Shown: piece by piece, positions 26,736-35,963 of the stretch
Layout: each line of letters starts with the position of its first letter
Position numbering within the stretch: position 1 is the stretch's first letter
Assembly (NCBI GenBank): GCA_016713535.1
Contig: JADJOY010000017.1
Span: 124,001 to 188,000, forward strand
Reading direction: 5' to 3'
Length of the DNA stretch: 64,000 nucleotides
From: Deltaproteobacteria bacterium
GTDB lineage: Bacteria; JADJOY01
Position numbers and translations under genes: made by a program
Notes under the pieces: model-generated
Told to the model about the DNA's origin: nothing
The model's input: only the letters and a program-made list of their open reading frames with translations
Databases searched by the model: none

Positions 26736-28351
26736 CTAAGACGACGCCGACCCGAGCAACATTCGAGGGAAGAGCAGCCGGTCGAGCATCGTGGCGCGCA
26801 GGCTCGCGAGCGGCTCGCGCGGCGAGCGGGACCAGCGCCGCACGAAGTAGAGCGCGGTCGCGACTGCGATCCGCGGCCGCGTCACGAGCAGGCGCGTGGC
26901 GTTCTTACCCAGCACCCGCAGCGACTGGGCCATGAAGCGGTCGCGTAGCTCGAGGAGCTCCTCGGCGCGGAACTCGGGAGTCGTGATGTGCGGGAACGGG
27001 TGGGTGTGAGCGGCGATGCTGGCGCGGCTCGTGGCGCTCGCGGTCGGTGCCGTCAGGTAGCCCTCGCGAGCCACGATCTCGTGGAGCCGTGTACCGACGT
27101 GGGGCTCGACCACGTTCACGTGCGGCACCACGCCGTATTCGCGCAGCAGGAAGCCGGCGAAGTCCAGGGTGCGTTGCATCGTGGCGCGGGTCTCGCCAGG
27201 CAGCCCGAGCAGATAGAAGGCGTGGACGTCGAGGGCGACCTTGCGGCACGCCTTCGCCGCGGCGACCACCGCCTCGAGGTCGAGGCGCTTGTCGACGATC
27301 CGCTCCAGCACCTCGGGATCGCCGGACTCGACGCCGAGGATCATGTAGGTGCAGCCCGCGGCCTTGGCGAGCGCCACGAGGTCCTCGTCGAGGTCGTCGG
27401 CGCGCACACCGTTCGGCGTGTCCCACGTCACGTCCGAGAACTCGCGCTCGAGCCCCTCGAGGATGCGGCGGAAGCGCGCGCGGTTCGCGGTGACGTTGTC
27501 GTCGTTGACGTGCAGGTGGCGCACGCCGTAGCGCGAGCGAAGCCAGCGCACGTGCTCGATCACGTATTCCGGGCTGTGGGCGCGGAACGCGTGGCCGGCG
27601 AGCCGCGGCGCGTCGCAGAACGAACACCGATACGGACAGCCACGGCTGGTGATGATCGAGACGCGGCGGTTCGAGCCCGGGCGTCCGAACGCGAACTTGC
27701 TCGCGAACCCCCGCTCGAAGAGCGCGAAGTAGCGCTCCAGGTCGACGCGGTGATAGGCGGGGAAGGGGAGCGAGTCCACGTCCGCGACGCGCTCGGAGGG
27801 TGCGCCGTGGACGACCGCGCCGTCGCGCCGGAACACCGCGCCCGGCACGGCGTCGAGCGACCCGCCGGCCGCGAGCCGGCGCGCCAGGTCCGCGAAGCTC
27901 GTCTCACCCTCGCCGCGGAACGCGACGTCGATGCTCGGCTCGGCCGCGAGGATCGACGCCGGGTCGTTGGTGGCGTGGGGACCGCCGACCACGATCGGCA
28001 CGCCCGGCAGCTCGTCGCGAACCAGCCGCGCGCACGCGAGCGCGAACGGCAGGTGGTCGGTGAACGGGTTGTTGATGCCGACCACGTCCGGGCACGCCGC
28101 GCGCACCCGCTCCGGATCCGCGCATCCGAGGCGCCGAACCGAAGCGTCGGACCGCGCGCGGCGCGGGCGGCGAGATCGGGCTCGGCGAGGGCGTCGAAGA
28201 CCTCGACGTCGAGCCCGGCGCGCTCGAGGACCGCCGCGAGGTAGAGCGGTCCGAGCGGCAGCTCGAGCCGAGGTCCATCGGGGAACGGGCGGTTCCGGAA
28301 CACCGCCGGCGGCCGCACGATCAGGACACGCGGGTTCTCGCCGCTCGGCAT
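26736..28351 (-). CDS. Radical SAM protein with B12-binding-type N-terminal domain (frameshift at about 28129)
   Basis: The N-terminal frame from ATG 28351 (MPSGENPRVLIVRPPAVFRN, PLGPLYLAAVLERAGLDVEV) is the family's cobalamin-binding-type Rossmann domain. A second frame continues with CPDVVGINNPFTDHLPFALA, IVVGGPHATNDP, the radical SAM triad in SRGCPYRCSFCDAP and GVESGDPEVLERIVDKRLDL. One missing base near 28129 joins them, giving about 537 residues. Such enzymes methylate, cyclise or rearrange lipids, tetrapyrroles and natural products. No DxHxxG cobalamin ligand is obvious, so B12 use is uncertain. Divergent from the MBL gene; its upstream region shares a 17-base word with that of the radical SAM gene at 30712-31815. 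Confidence 0.82.
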
Positions 28352-28422
28352 CGCTGGGTCGCGGGACGGCTCGATGGCTGGGACCTGAGGCGCGGCTCGG
28401 GTCGGCGATCGGGAGGGAAGAT

Positions 28423-28439
28423 GAGCTTACCACGGGGTC
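28423..28439. repeat. 17-base word shared with 31901-31917
   Basis: GAGCTTACCACGGGGTC occurs here and again at 31901-31917. Both lie about 70-90 bases upstream of a minus-strand radical SAM start. On the minus strand it reads with a TAAGCT element that could serve as a -10, but no good -35 accompanies it. Confidence 0.35.
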
Positions 28440-28492
28440 CACGACCGCCCGCGAGCGCGCGAGCGCCGCGCGACCCCTGCGACGCGACGCGA

Positions 28493-28520
28493 TTGCACAA
28501 CGCCTCGCCTTTGGTAGGAT
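28493..28520 (+). promoter_or_regulatory. Sigma-70-type promoter for the MBL-fold/glycosyltransferase pair
   Basis: TTGCAC (28493-28498), a 16-base spacer, TAGGAT (28515-28520). Predicted start near 28527, about 73 bases before GTG 28600. Confidence 0.45.
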
Positions 28521-28599
28521 CCCGGGGCGATCCCGAGCGATCCGGGGCCGTCCCTTTTCGTCGTCGTCCCTCACTCGTCTCGTCCGCTCCCGACCATCC

Positions 28600-29436
28600 G
28601 TGACCTTTCGCGTGCGTTTCTGGGGGGTCCGCGGCTCGGTACCGATGCCCGGGGCGAGCACCGTTCGCTTCGGTGGCAACACCTCGTGCGTCGAGGTCCG
28701 GGTCGGCGAGCGCGTGCTCGCCCTCGACGCGGGGACCGGGCTCGTGGGCCTCGGCCGCTCCCTCGAGCCCCGTCGCGCGCTCGAGGTCGACCTGCTGATG
28801 AGCCACCTCCACTGGGACCACATCCAGGGCTTCCCGTTCTTCGACCCGGCGTTCCGCAAGGACGCGCTGGTCCGGATCCACGGCTCGAGCCGCTTCACCG
28901 AGAGTTTCGAGGAGGCGTTCGCGGGGCAGATGGGCGGCGTGTATCACCCGGTGCCGTTCCGATCGCTGCCGGCGACGATCGAGTTCGTGTCGGCGGGCGG
29001 CGGTCAGACGCTCGACCTCGACGGCCAGGTTTCGGTGACGATGGCCGACCTCGATCATCCCGGCGGCTCCATCGGCTACCGCATCGAATACGCCGGGCGC
29101 TCGGTGGTCTACGCCACCGACCACGAGCACTTCACGTTCGTCGACCCGGCGCTGCTCGCGCTCGCGAAGGGCGCTGACGTGCTGATCTACGACGCCATGT
29201 ACACCGACGACGAGTACGTCGGGAACGTCGGCATGCACAGGGTCGGGTGGGGCCACTCGACCTGGCAATACGGCGTGCGCACCGCGCGTGAGGCCGGCGT
29301 GCGACAGCTCGTCCTCTTCCACCACGACCCCTTCCACGACGACGCCTACCTCGACGGCATCGAGCGGCTCGCTCGCGCCGCGTTCCCGAACACAACCGTG
29401 GCCTGGGAAGGCCTCGAGATCGACCTCCTTCCGTGA
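28600..29436 (+). CDS. MBL-fold metal-dependent hydrolase
   Basis: A 278-residue metallo-beta-lactamase fold protein. The N-terminus VRFWGVRGSVPMPGA and FGGNTSCVEV are typical of the GxRGS subgroup of MBL phosphodiesterase-like hydrolases. Metal ligands are visible in SHLHWDHIQGFPFF (HxHxDH), YATDHEHF, and FHHDPFHDD near the C-terminus. The substrate is unknown; relatives act on cyclic phosphates or lipids. GTG 28600 is preferred because protein-like sequence begins there and the predicted promoter lies upstream. The glycosyltransferase GTG overlaps its stop (GTGA). Confidence 0.85.
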   Translation: MTFRVRFWGVRGSVPMPGASTVRFGGNTSCVEVRVGERVLALDAGTGLVGLGRSLEPRRALEVDLLMSHLHWDHIQGFPFFDPAFRKDALVRIHGSSRFTESFEEAFAGQMGGVYHPVPFRSLPATIEFVSAGGGQTLDLDGQVSVTMADLDHPGGSIGYRIEYAGRSVVYATDHEHFTFVDPALLALAKGADVLIYDAMYTDDEYVGNVGMHRVGWGHSTWQYGVRTAREAGVRQLVLFHHDPFHDDAYLDGIERLARAAFPNTTVAWEGLEIDLLP

Positions 29437-30704
29437 TCCCGCGCCCGCCTCCCGCGTCGATCTTGTTCCTGCCGTACGACGTGCTGTCGTCGGTCACGCG
29501 CCAGCTCGAGCTGGCCGACGAGCTGCGCGGCCGCGGTCACGAGGTACGGTTCGCGGGCGAGGGAGCGTTCCTCGACCTGGTCGCGGGCGCCGGCTTCCCG
29601 ATCGATCCGCTTCCCAACCTGCGCGCCGACCGGCTGCTCGCTCACCTCAGACCGCTGCGCGAGAGCCTGAGCGGGTTCGGCAAGGTCGCCGCGGGCATCT
29701 GGCGCGAGCTCGACCTGGCGCGCTACCTGGACGCCGAGCTCGAGCTACTCCGCCGTGTGGTGCCCCAGGTGGTGATCAGCGAGGAGCGCCCGACCGCGCA
29801 GATCTCCGCGCACATCGTCGGCATCCCGCACGTCTCGCTGCGCAACGCCTATCGCACCGCGTATTCGTCGATCCCGATGATCGACGTTTCCGGCAGCGTG
29901 CTGCGCCGGTTCCATCCCGACCCGGTGGTGATCCAGAACGAGCTGATCCGCTGGATCGGCGCGCCCTTCTTCTGGCGGCTCAAGTCGATCGCGCGCAGCC
30001 GGGGCCTGGTGCGGCCGCTCGACTACCGCCACTACGTGGAGGGCGACGACCTGTCGCTGCTCTGCGACGTGCCGGAGTTCTCGCCCACGCGGGTCCTGCC
30101 CGAGCGCTACGCGGTGATCGGGCCGCTCTTCTGGGACCCGCTGTGGCCCGATCCCGAGTGGATCGACGACCTCCCCGCAGATCGCTCGGCGGTCTACGTG
30201 TCGCTCGGCTCGAGTGGGACGCCCGCGCTCTTCCGCGCCCTCGCCGAGTCGCTGCGCGCCGAGGGCGCGGCCGTCGCGATCGCCACGGGCCGCCAGATCG
30301 CGCGCGCGGAGCTGCCGAGCGGCCCCGGGGTGTGGACCGCGGAGCTGGTGCGCGCCACCCGCGTGCTCGAGCGCGTGGGGCTGTGCGTGTGCCACGGCGG
30401 CAACGGCACCGTGTACCAGGCGCTCTCGCGCGGCGTGCCGCTGGTGTGCGTCCCGACCCACCTCGAGCAACGCTTCAACGCGCGCCGCGTCGCCGACCTC
30501 GGGCTCGGGCTCGAGCTCGACCTCAAGGCGTTGCTCGCCGAGCCCGCGCTTCTCGGCCGCGCGGTGCGCACCATCCGCGACGATCCCGGCTTCCGCGAGC
30601 GTGCCGCGTCTTGGCAGCGCCGGATCGCGACGATCCCGGCGGCGGCCAACGCCGCCGACGCGATCGAGAAGCTCTTGCCGGCGCGCTCCACGCGCGCGGC
30701 GTGA
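29433..30704 (+). CDS. MGT/GT1-type glycosyltransferase
   Basis: A 423-residue GT-B enzyme resembling MGT-type (macrolide-, sterol- or lipid-glycosylating) GT1 transferases: N-terminal LPYDVLSSVTRQLELADELR, the C-terminal CVCHGGNGTVYQALSRGVPL (the HGG..T nucleotide-sugar motif) and VPTHLEQRFNARRVADLGLG. Acceptors of this class are often hydrophobic small molecules, in contrast with the GT4 enzymes later in the island. GTG start overlaps the MBL stop. A lipid or secondary metabolite acceptor is a reasonable guess only. Confidence 0.85.
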   Translation: MIPRPPPASILFLPYDVLSSVTRQLELADELRGRGHEVRFAGEGAFLDLVAGAGFPIDPLPNLRADRLLAHLRPLRESLSGFGKVAAGIWRELDLARYLDAELELLRRVVPQVVISEERPTAQISAHIVGIPHVSLRNAYRTAYSSIPMIDVSGSVLRRFHPDPVVIQNELIRWIGAPFFWRLKSIARSRGLVRPLDYRHYVEGDDLSLLCDVPEFSPTRVLPERYAVIGPLFWDPLWPDPEWIDDLPADRSAVYVSLGSSGTPALFRALAESLRAEGAAVAIATGRQIARAELPSGPGVWTAELVRATRVLERVGLCVCHGGNGTVYQALSRGVPLVCVPTHLEQRFNARRVADLGLGLELDLKALLAEPALLGRAVRTIRDDPGFRERAASWQRRIATIPAAANAADAIEKLLPARSTRAA

Positions 30705-30711
30705 GGGGCGC

Positions 30712-31815
30712 TCAGGTCACCGTCTCGGGCGTCTCGATCACGCGTCGCGACGTCGCGCGGTAGAGCTTGCAGCAGCGCGCGCAGCCGGGGAACGAGCCGC
30801 CCGCGTCGTCGAGCGCCCGACGCAGGCGCCGGAAGTCGGGCGCGTTCCAGATCGCCTCGAGCGGGCGCTCGCGGACGTTGCCGAGCGTGCGCTGGATGAA
30901 CTGGCAGAACACCACTCGCCCGTCGGCCAGCACCCGCAGGTCGGTCCACGGATAGTGGCAGCGCGCGGCGATGGTGGTCGCGCCGTCGCCGTACCAGGTG
31001 GCGAGCTCGGCCGCGCTCAGGTCGGGCTTCACCCACACCGGGATGCCGTTCGAGCTCGGTAGCCACGCGGAGCGCTCGAAACCGTGTGGCGGCGCATCGG
31101 GCGCCGTGAGTCCCGGATCGGGCTCGCCGGTGTGGCGGGTCCAGGCGCTCGCGTGGGCGGCTCGGATGCGCGGCGAGAAGAGCGTCGGGTGCTGGAACGT
31201 CACACCGTCGAGGGCGAGGTCACGAGCCAGCGTCACCACCGCCTCGGCGTCGGCGTGGGGGAGCACGCAGTTGAGGAGCACCCGCGTGCCGTTGCGGTGG
31301 CGCGCCACGTACGCGAGCGCGTCGCGCTCGCTCTCGCCGGTGGGCGTGCCGGCGTCGAGCGAGTGGGGCGAGACGAGCAGGAAGCTCGGGCGCGCGTCCA
31401 GCAGCCGCCGCCCGCGCTCGCTCGCGAGCAGCAGGCCGTTGGTGTTGAGGCCGACGCGCAGCCCGTGTGCTCGCGCGCGCGTGACGATCGCCGGCAGGTC
31501 GGGCCTTACCAACGGCTCGCCGCCCGTGAGGTAGAGTCCCGCGCCGAGCCGCGCCGCGGAGTCGACGAGCGCCAGCGCCTCCTCGCTCGAGAGCTCGTCG
31601 GTGTCGCCGTTCAGCAGATCGGGCTGCAGGAAGCAAAACGAGCAATCCAGGTTGCAGCGGTTCGTGATCTCCCACGTCAACGCCAGCGGTCGCCCGGCGC
31701 GCCCGCGCCCCCAGCGGTGCTCGAACGGCAGCGTGAGCGCGCGCGCCACGGCGCGCCAGCGCGGCACGCTGCCGACGGCGTCGAGATGCGCGAGCTTGGA
31801 GCGGAGGGTGCTCAC
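30712..31815 (-). CDS. Radical SAM protein with SPASM-like C-terminus
   Basis: A 367-residue radical SAM enzyme. The cluster triad is TNRCNLDCSFC (Cys 54, 58, 61), followed by YLTGGEPLVRPDLP (GGEP, SAM-binding). The C-terminal region has CHYPWTDLRVLADGRVVFCQ and PGCARCCK, the Cys-rich pattern of SPASM/twitch domains that bind extra iron-sulphur clusters. Such proteins modify peptides, proteins or sugars and can act in natural-product pathways. GTG 31815 begins 45 bases from the divergent lipoprotein start. Its 3' end is 8 bases from the glycosyltransferase stop. Confidence 0.88.
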   Translation of the reverse strand: MSTLRSKLAHLDAVGSVPRWRAVARALTLPFEHRWGRGRAGRPLALTWEITNRCNLDCSFCFLQPDLLNGDTDELSSEEALALVDSAARLGAGLYLTGGEPLVRPDLPAIVTRARAHGLRVGLNTNGLLLASERGRRLLDARPSFLLVSPHSLDAGTPTGESERDALAYVARHRNGTRVLLNCVLPHADAEAVVTLARDLALDGVTFQHPTLFSPRIRAAHASAWTRHTGEPDPGLTAPDAPPHGFERSAWLPSSNGIPVWVKPDLSAAELATWYGDGATTIAARCHYPWTDLRVLADGRVVFCQFIQRTLGNVRERPLEAIWNAPDFRRLRRALDDAGGSFPGCARCCKLYRATSRRVIETPETVT

Positions 31816-31860
31816 GCTCGCCGGTGACGCGCGGCGCCAGGGTGGGCGACGGGAACGCGC

Positions 31861-33981
31861 ATGAGGTGGAGCGGGTCGGCGCGAGCGAGGAGGGTGGCGC
31901 GAGCTTACCACGGGGTCGCGTTGCTGCTCGCGCTGGCCTGCCAGCCGATCGACTCGCCCGACGGAGCCCGGGCGATCAGGGCGATCGGAGCGCCGTCCGA
32001 GGCGGCGCGTCCCCCGGGCTCGTCCGCGGCGGCGGTGTTGCCGGTGCGGGTGGCGCGGGTCCTCGCGCGTGGGGGAGCGATCCTCGAGGCCGACTCCTTG
32101 CTCGCGCTCGACGGGCGGTGGACGACGTTCACCGCGCCCGCCTCGCTCGAGAGCGATGCGCCGCGTCCGACGCTGGTGCTCGACTTCGGTCGCGAGATCG
32201 CCGGCCGTCCCGAAGTGTTCGTCGGTCCAGGCTCGGTGGGGCACGTCGAGCTCACCCTCGGCGAGTCGTTCGCCGAGCTCACCGCGCCCCCGAGCGCGGT
32301 GCCGTTCCCGGTCCGCGTCGGCTTCGACGCGAGCGGCATCGCGGGATGGTGGGCCGGCCCGGCCTCCGGGTTTCGCTACCTGGCGGTCAGTGTGCGGCCC
32401 GAGGGCGCCGGCCCGGCGTCGGTCCGGGTCGACGTCGCTCGTGCCGCGGACGACGGGACCCACGATGCGCTCGCGGGCCGCTTCGAGAGCTCGGAGCCGG
32501 GCCTCGACCGCGCCTGGGCCGCGGGAGTGGAGAGCGCGCGGCTCTGCCTCTCCCCCGGCGACGATCCCGTGCTGTTCGACGGCGTGAAGCGCGACCGTGC
32601 GGTGTGGGCGGCCGACCTCGCGATCGCCGCGCGTACGATGTACGCGTCCGGGCTTCCGCGGGAGGCCGTGACGCGCTCGCTGGTCCGGCTCGCCGGATTG
32701 CGCCCGTCGACCGACGCCGCGGTGCAGCCGATCGCGGCCACGGACCACGACGGCGGCCACCTCGAACTCGTCGACTACGGCGCGTGGTGGCTGATCGCCG
32801 CCCGCGACCTGTGGCGCGAGACCGGCGACGAGGTCACCGCGCGGCGGCTCTTCCCCAAGGCGCGCGCTCAGGCCGAGTGGCTGACCCGGCGGATCGAACC
32901 CGACGGACTGGTGCACAAGCGCGCCGACGAGCTCGAGTGGTGCTACTCGCTCCATCGCGTGGGCGCGCTGACCGCGGTGAACGTGGTCACCAGCGAGGGA
33001 CTCGCGGCGGCGGCGGACCTGGCGCGCGTGGTCGGTGACGGCGCCTCCGGCGCGGCGTGGGACCGCGTCGCCATCGTCGTTCGCGGCGCGGTGCTCGCCC
33101 GCCTGTGGGACCCCGGCGCTGGCTTCTTCCTCACCTCGCTCGAGGATCGCGAGCGGCTCTCCCTCGACGCCAACGTCCTGCCACTGTGGTTCGACTGGCT
33201 GCCGGCGGACGACGCCGATCGCGTGCTCGAGGCGACCCGCAAGCGGCTGTGGAGCCCGTGGGGTCCGCTCAACGTCGACCGGCCGTACCCGCGCCCGGAC
33301 GGTCCCGAGCACGACGGTCGAGTGTGGCCGTTCCTCGCGTACCTGGAGCTCGACGCGCGGCTGCGACCCGGTCGCGACCCGGCGCTCGGCTTCGAGCTGG
33401 TGCGGCGCACGTGGGGACACATGCTCGCCCACGAGCCGGGCAACACCTTCTGGGAGTGGATCGGGGCCGACGGCGATCCCGAGTCGCCGCGCGCGAGCCT
33501 CGCCCACGCGTGGTCGGGCGCCCTCAGCGCGGCGCTCACCGAGCGCGTGCTCGGCGTGCGCTGCGTCGCGCCGCGGAACTTCGAGATCGCCCCGGTCCTC
33601 GGCTCGTTGACCCACGTCCGCGGCACGAGGCCGAGTGCCTGGGGGCCCATCCATGTGAGCGTCGCGCGGGACGCGGCGGCCCGCCGCTTCGAGCTCCACG
33701 TCACGATGCCCGCTGGCACCCACGTCACGCAGTTCGTGTTGCCGGCGGCGGAACACTCGCTGGTCACGCTCGGGGGGCGCGCGCTGGCCACTGCCACCGA
33801 CACTTCACGCGTGGCCGACCTGCCGGTGATCGCGCAACGCCGGCTCGGGACCGTGGTGGTCCGAGCTCCCGCCGCGACCGAGTACCGCTTCGAGGTGGTC
33901 GATCGCGCCTCGCCGCCCGACGGCGAGCGCGAATCGGCCGACTCCGGCCTTGAGGCGAGTCGCGTCCGGCCGCTAGGTTGA
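31861..33981 (+). CDS. Lipoprotein with GH78-like (alpha-L-rhamnosidase-type) catalytic fold
   Basis: A 706-residue protein with a lipoprotein signal ending LLLALAC (Cys about residue 27). An N-terminal beta-rich region (about 60-200) precedes an (alpha/alpha)6-type domain with DGVKRDRAVWAADLAIAART and FWEWIGADGDPES, resembling the acidic catalytic motifs of GH78 (family DCPQRDERxxW and WExW). The C-terminal beta domain has VRGTRPSAWGPIHVSV. Presumably it trims rhamnose-containing or related glycans at the cell surface. Family match is by eye; another six-hairpin glycosidase is possible. Divergent from the SPASM radical SAM gene. Confidence 0.7.
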   Translation: MRWSGSARARRVARAYHGVALLLALACQPIDSPDGARAIRAIGAPSEAARPPGSSAAAVLPVRVARVLARGGAILEADSLLALDGRWTTFTAPASLESDAPRPTLVLDFGREIAGRPEVFVGPGSVGHVELTLGESFAELTAPPSAVPFPVRVGFDASGIAGWWAGPASGFRYLAVSVRPEGAGPASVRVDVARAADDGTHDALAGRFESSEPGLDRAWAAGVESARLCLSPGDDPVLFDGVKRDRAVWAADLAIAARTMYASGLPREAVTRSLVRLAGLRPSTDAAVQPIAATDHDGGHLELVDYGAWWLIAARDLWRETGDEVTARRLFPKARAQAEWLTRRIEPDGLVHKRADELEWCYSLHRVGALTAVNVVTSEGLAAAADLARVVGDGASGAAWDRVAIVVRGAVLARLWDPGAGFFLTSLEDRERLSLDANVLPLWFDWLPADDADRVLEATRKRLWSPWGPLNVDRPYPRPDGPEHDGRVWPFLAYLELDARLRPGRDPALGFELVRRTWGHMLAHEPGNTFWEWIGADGDPESPRASLAHAWSGALSAALTERVLGVRCVAPRNFEIAPVLGSLTHVRGTRPSAWGPIHVSVARDAAARRFELHVTMPAGTHVTQFVLPAAEHSLVTLGGRALATATDTSRVADLPVIAQRRLGTVVVRAPAATEYRFEVVDRASPPDGERESADSGLEASRVRPLG
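33950..33979 (+). promoter_or_regulatory. Promoter for the radical SAM gene at 34017
   Basis: TTGAGG (33950-33955), an 18-base spacer, TAGGTT (33974-33979). It lies in the last codons of the glycosidase gene. Predicted start near 33987 excludes TTG 33978 and supports ATG 34017. Matches the promoter at 38731-38760 almost exactly. Confidence 0.5.
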
Positions 33982-34016
33982 GCGCCCCCCGCGTCGCGAC
34001 GAACCGTCCGATCGCC

Positions 34017-35393
34017 ATGCCTCGCACCGTTCGACGCGTCCTGCTTCTCAACCCGCCCGGCGCCCGCCGTTACCTGCGGGACGTCTATTGCAGCCACTCC
34101 TCGAAGGGGACCTACCTCTACCATCCGATGGACCTGCTCGCGCAGGCGGCGCTCCTGGCGCCGCGCTTCGAGCTGCGCTTCATCGACGCGATCGCCGAGG
34201 GGCTGACACCCGACACGACCCGCGAGCGGATCGTCGCGGCGGCGCCCGACGCGATCGTGTTCCTGTCAGGCGCGGTCTCGCACGCCGAGGACCTCGCGTT
34301 CCTCGCCGGGCTCAAGCGCACCGACCCGGAGCTGGTGTTGGTGGGGATGGGCGACGTGTTCCTGTGGGAGGCCGAGCGCTTCCTCGCGGCGCATCCGTGG
34401 ATCGACGGTGCGCTGCCGGATTTCGTGAGCGCGGCGCTCGGTCCCGCTCTCGAGGCGAGGACGGCGCGCGGCGTGATCGGGCTCGACCCGTTCGCGCGCG
34501 GCGCCGGCAAGGGGTTCGCGTACGGCGCTCCGCCTTACGACCTGCTGCCGATGGAGCGCTACCGGCTGCCCTTCGGACGGCCCGAGGCGTTCGGGTCGCT
34601 GCTCACGAGCTTCGGTTGTCCGTTTCACTGCACGTACTGCAACACCGCCGAGATGCCGTATCGGCTGCGCGAGCTCGACGGCGTCTTCGACGAGCTCGCC
34701 TACCTGCGCGCGCGCGGAATCCGCAAGATCTACGTGCGCGACCCCACCTTCGCGCTCAACCCGCGCTACACGCGGGCGCTCCTCGATCGGCTGATCGAGG
34801 AGCACTGGGATCTCTCGTGGAACTGCTTCGTACGCGCCGACCGCGTAGACGAAGCGCTCCTCGAGCGGATGAAGCGCGCCGGCTGCTACCTCGTCATGTT
34901 CGGCATCGAGACCGCGAGCGACGCGCTCAACGCACGCTCGCGCAAGGACCTCGCGCAGGCGGACGTGCGTGCCGGGGTCGCGGCTGCGAAGCGCGTGGGC
35001 CTGGAGGTCCTCGGCACCTTCGTGCTTGGCATGCCGGGCGAGACCCGTCGCACCGCCGAGGAGACGATCGACCTCGCCCGCGAGCTCGACCTCGACTACG
35101 CGTCGTTCAACGTGGCCACGCCGCGGCTTGGCTCGCAGCTCCGCGACCAGCTCGCGCTGGGCAGCGTGCTCACGGCGGGGACGCGCGGTCTCGACGGCTC
35201 GAACGAGATCCCCGATCTCCCCGACGAGGTGCTCTCGCCCGAGGAGGTGTGGCGGCTGCGCAACCGCGCGGTGTGGAGCTTTTACGGCCGCCCGCGGTAT
35301 CTCGCGCGGCGCGCCAGCCAGGCGCTCAAGGACGGCGGGCTCTGGATCGGCGCGCGCAACGCGCTCACGCTGTTCGGCTCCGCGCTCGGATGA
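34017..35393 (+). CDS. Radical SAM protein (B12-type architecture without clear cobalamin ligand)
   Basis: About 458 residues from ATG 34017; an in-frame TTG at 33978 gives 471 but lies upstream of the predicted transcription start. The N-terminal 150 residues have a Rossmann-like layout (VRRVLLLNPPG, IVFLSGAVSHAEDLAFLAGL, LVLVGMGDVF), the radical SAM triad is SFGCPFHCTYCNT (Cys 201, 205, 208), and GIETASDALNARSRKDL follows. The C-terminal WSFYGRPRYLARRASQALK resembles that of the protein at 36467-38281 (FRFYGRPRYALWML), so the two are probably related. No DxHxxG is seen. The substrate is unknown. Confidence 0.85.
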   Translation: MPRTVRRVLLLNPPGARRYLRDVYCSHSSKGTYLYHPMDLLAQAALLAPRFELRFIDAIAEGLTPDTTRERIVAAAPDAIVFLSGAVSHAEDLAFLAGLKRTDPELVLVGMGDVFLWEAERFLAAHPWIDGALPDFVSAALGPALEARTARGVIGLDPFARGAGKGFAYGAPPYDLLPMERYRLPFGRPEAFGSLLTSFGCPFHCTYCNTAEMPYRLRELDGVFDELAYLRARGIRKIYVRDPTFALNPRYTRALLDRLIEEHWDLSWNCFVRADRVDEALLERMKRAGCYLVMFGIETASDALNARSRKDLAQADVRAGVAAAKRVGLEVLGTFVLGMPGETRRTAEETIDLARELDLDYASFNVATPRLGSQLRDQLALGSVLTAGTRGLDGSNEIPDLPDEVLSPEEVWRLRNRAVWSFYGRPRYLARRASQALKDGGLWIGARNALTLFGSALG

Positions 35394-35433
35394 CGGGCTC
35401 GGTCGAAGCCGAGCTCGGCTGAGGTTTCCTGGC

Positions 35434-35937
35434 TCAGTCGAGGAGCTCGAGCGCGACGTCGATCGCGAGCTCGAGAGCGAGCCAGCCGACCTCCCCCGAG
35501 TCCGGCGCCGCGCCCGGGGCCGTGAGGTCCGGGAGGCGAGCCGAGAGTGCGCTCCCTGCCGCCGCGTCGCTCGGCCAGCTCGGCCTCACTCGCGGCGCCG
35601 GGAGCTCGACCGCTGGCAGGCGCTCGAGCTCGCCCGCGTCGAACCACACGAGCTGGCAGCGCCGGCACACGTCGAGCTCGATCGACACCCCGCCCAACTC
35701 GGGCTGCACGACCAGCATGCCCGAACGGCACGACGGGCAAACCAGGCCGTGGTCGGGTGAGCGGGCTTGCCAGACGGCTCGCAGGACGGCGGGAGGGTGC
35801 CGGGGGCGCAGGCCCGCGAGCGTGATGGCCCTGCCGCCGCAGCCGTCGCAGCGGTACCCGTGAGCGCCTCGCGTGCCCGGGCCGATCAGGACCGTGTCGC
35901 AGCGTGGACAGCCGAGCGACGGCAGGATCGGGCCCAT
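35434..35937 (-). CDS. Double zinc-ribbon (zf-TFIIB-like) protein, 167 aa
   Basis: Two CxxC pairs make a first zinc ribbon (Cys 10, 13, 30, 33) and two more make a second (Cys 67, 70, 91, 94). The second ribbon ends in VCRRCQLVWFDAGELERLP, the WFDxGEL signature of bacterial zf-TFIIB domain proteins. The remaining C-terminus is Pro/Ala/Asp-rich with a helix WLALELAIDVALELLD. It matches the neighbouring 167-residue protein in length and Cys layout, so they are paralogues. Function unknown; zf-TFIIB proteins are candidate metal-dependent chaperones or assembly factors. Confidence 0.75.
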   Translation of the reverse strand: MGPILPSLGCPRCDTVLIGPGTRGAHGYRCDGCGGRAITLAGLRPRHPPAVLRAVWQARSPDHGLVCPSCRSGMLVVQPELGGVSIELDVCRRCQLVWFDAGELERLPAVELPAPRVRPSWPSDAAAGSALSARLPDLTAPGAAPDSGEVGWLALELAIDVALELLD

Positions 35938-35963
35938 CGCTCACCGAGATCGGCCGTCGCCGC

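Noticed and set aside
33978-34016. TTG 33978 as start of the radical SAM gene
   Set aside because: It lies upstream of the predicted transcription start and inside the -10 element; ATG 34017 is preferred.
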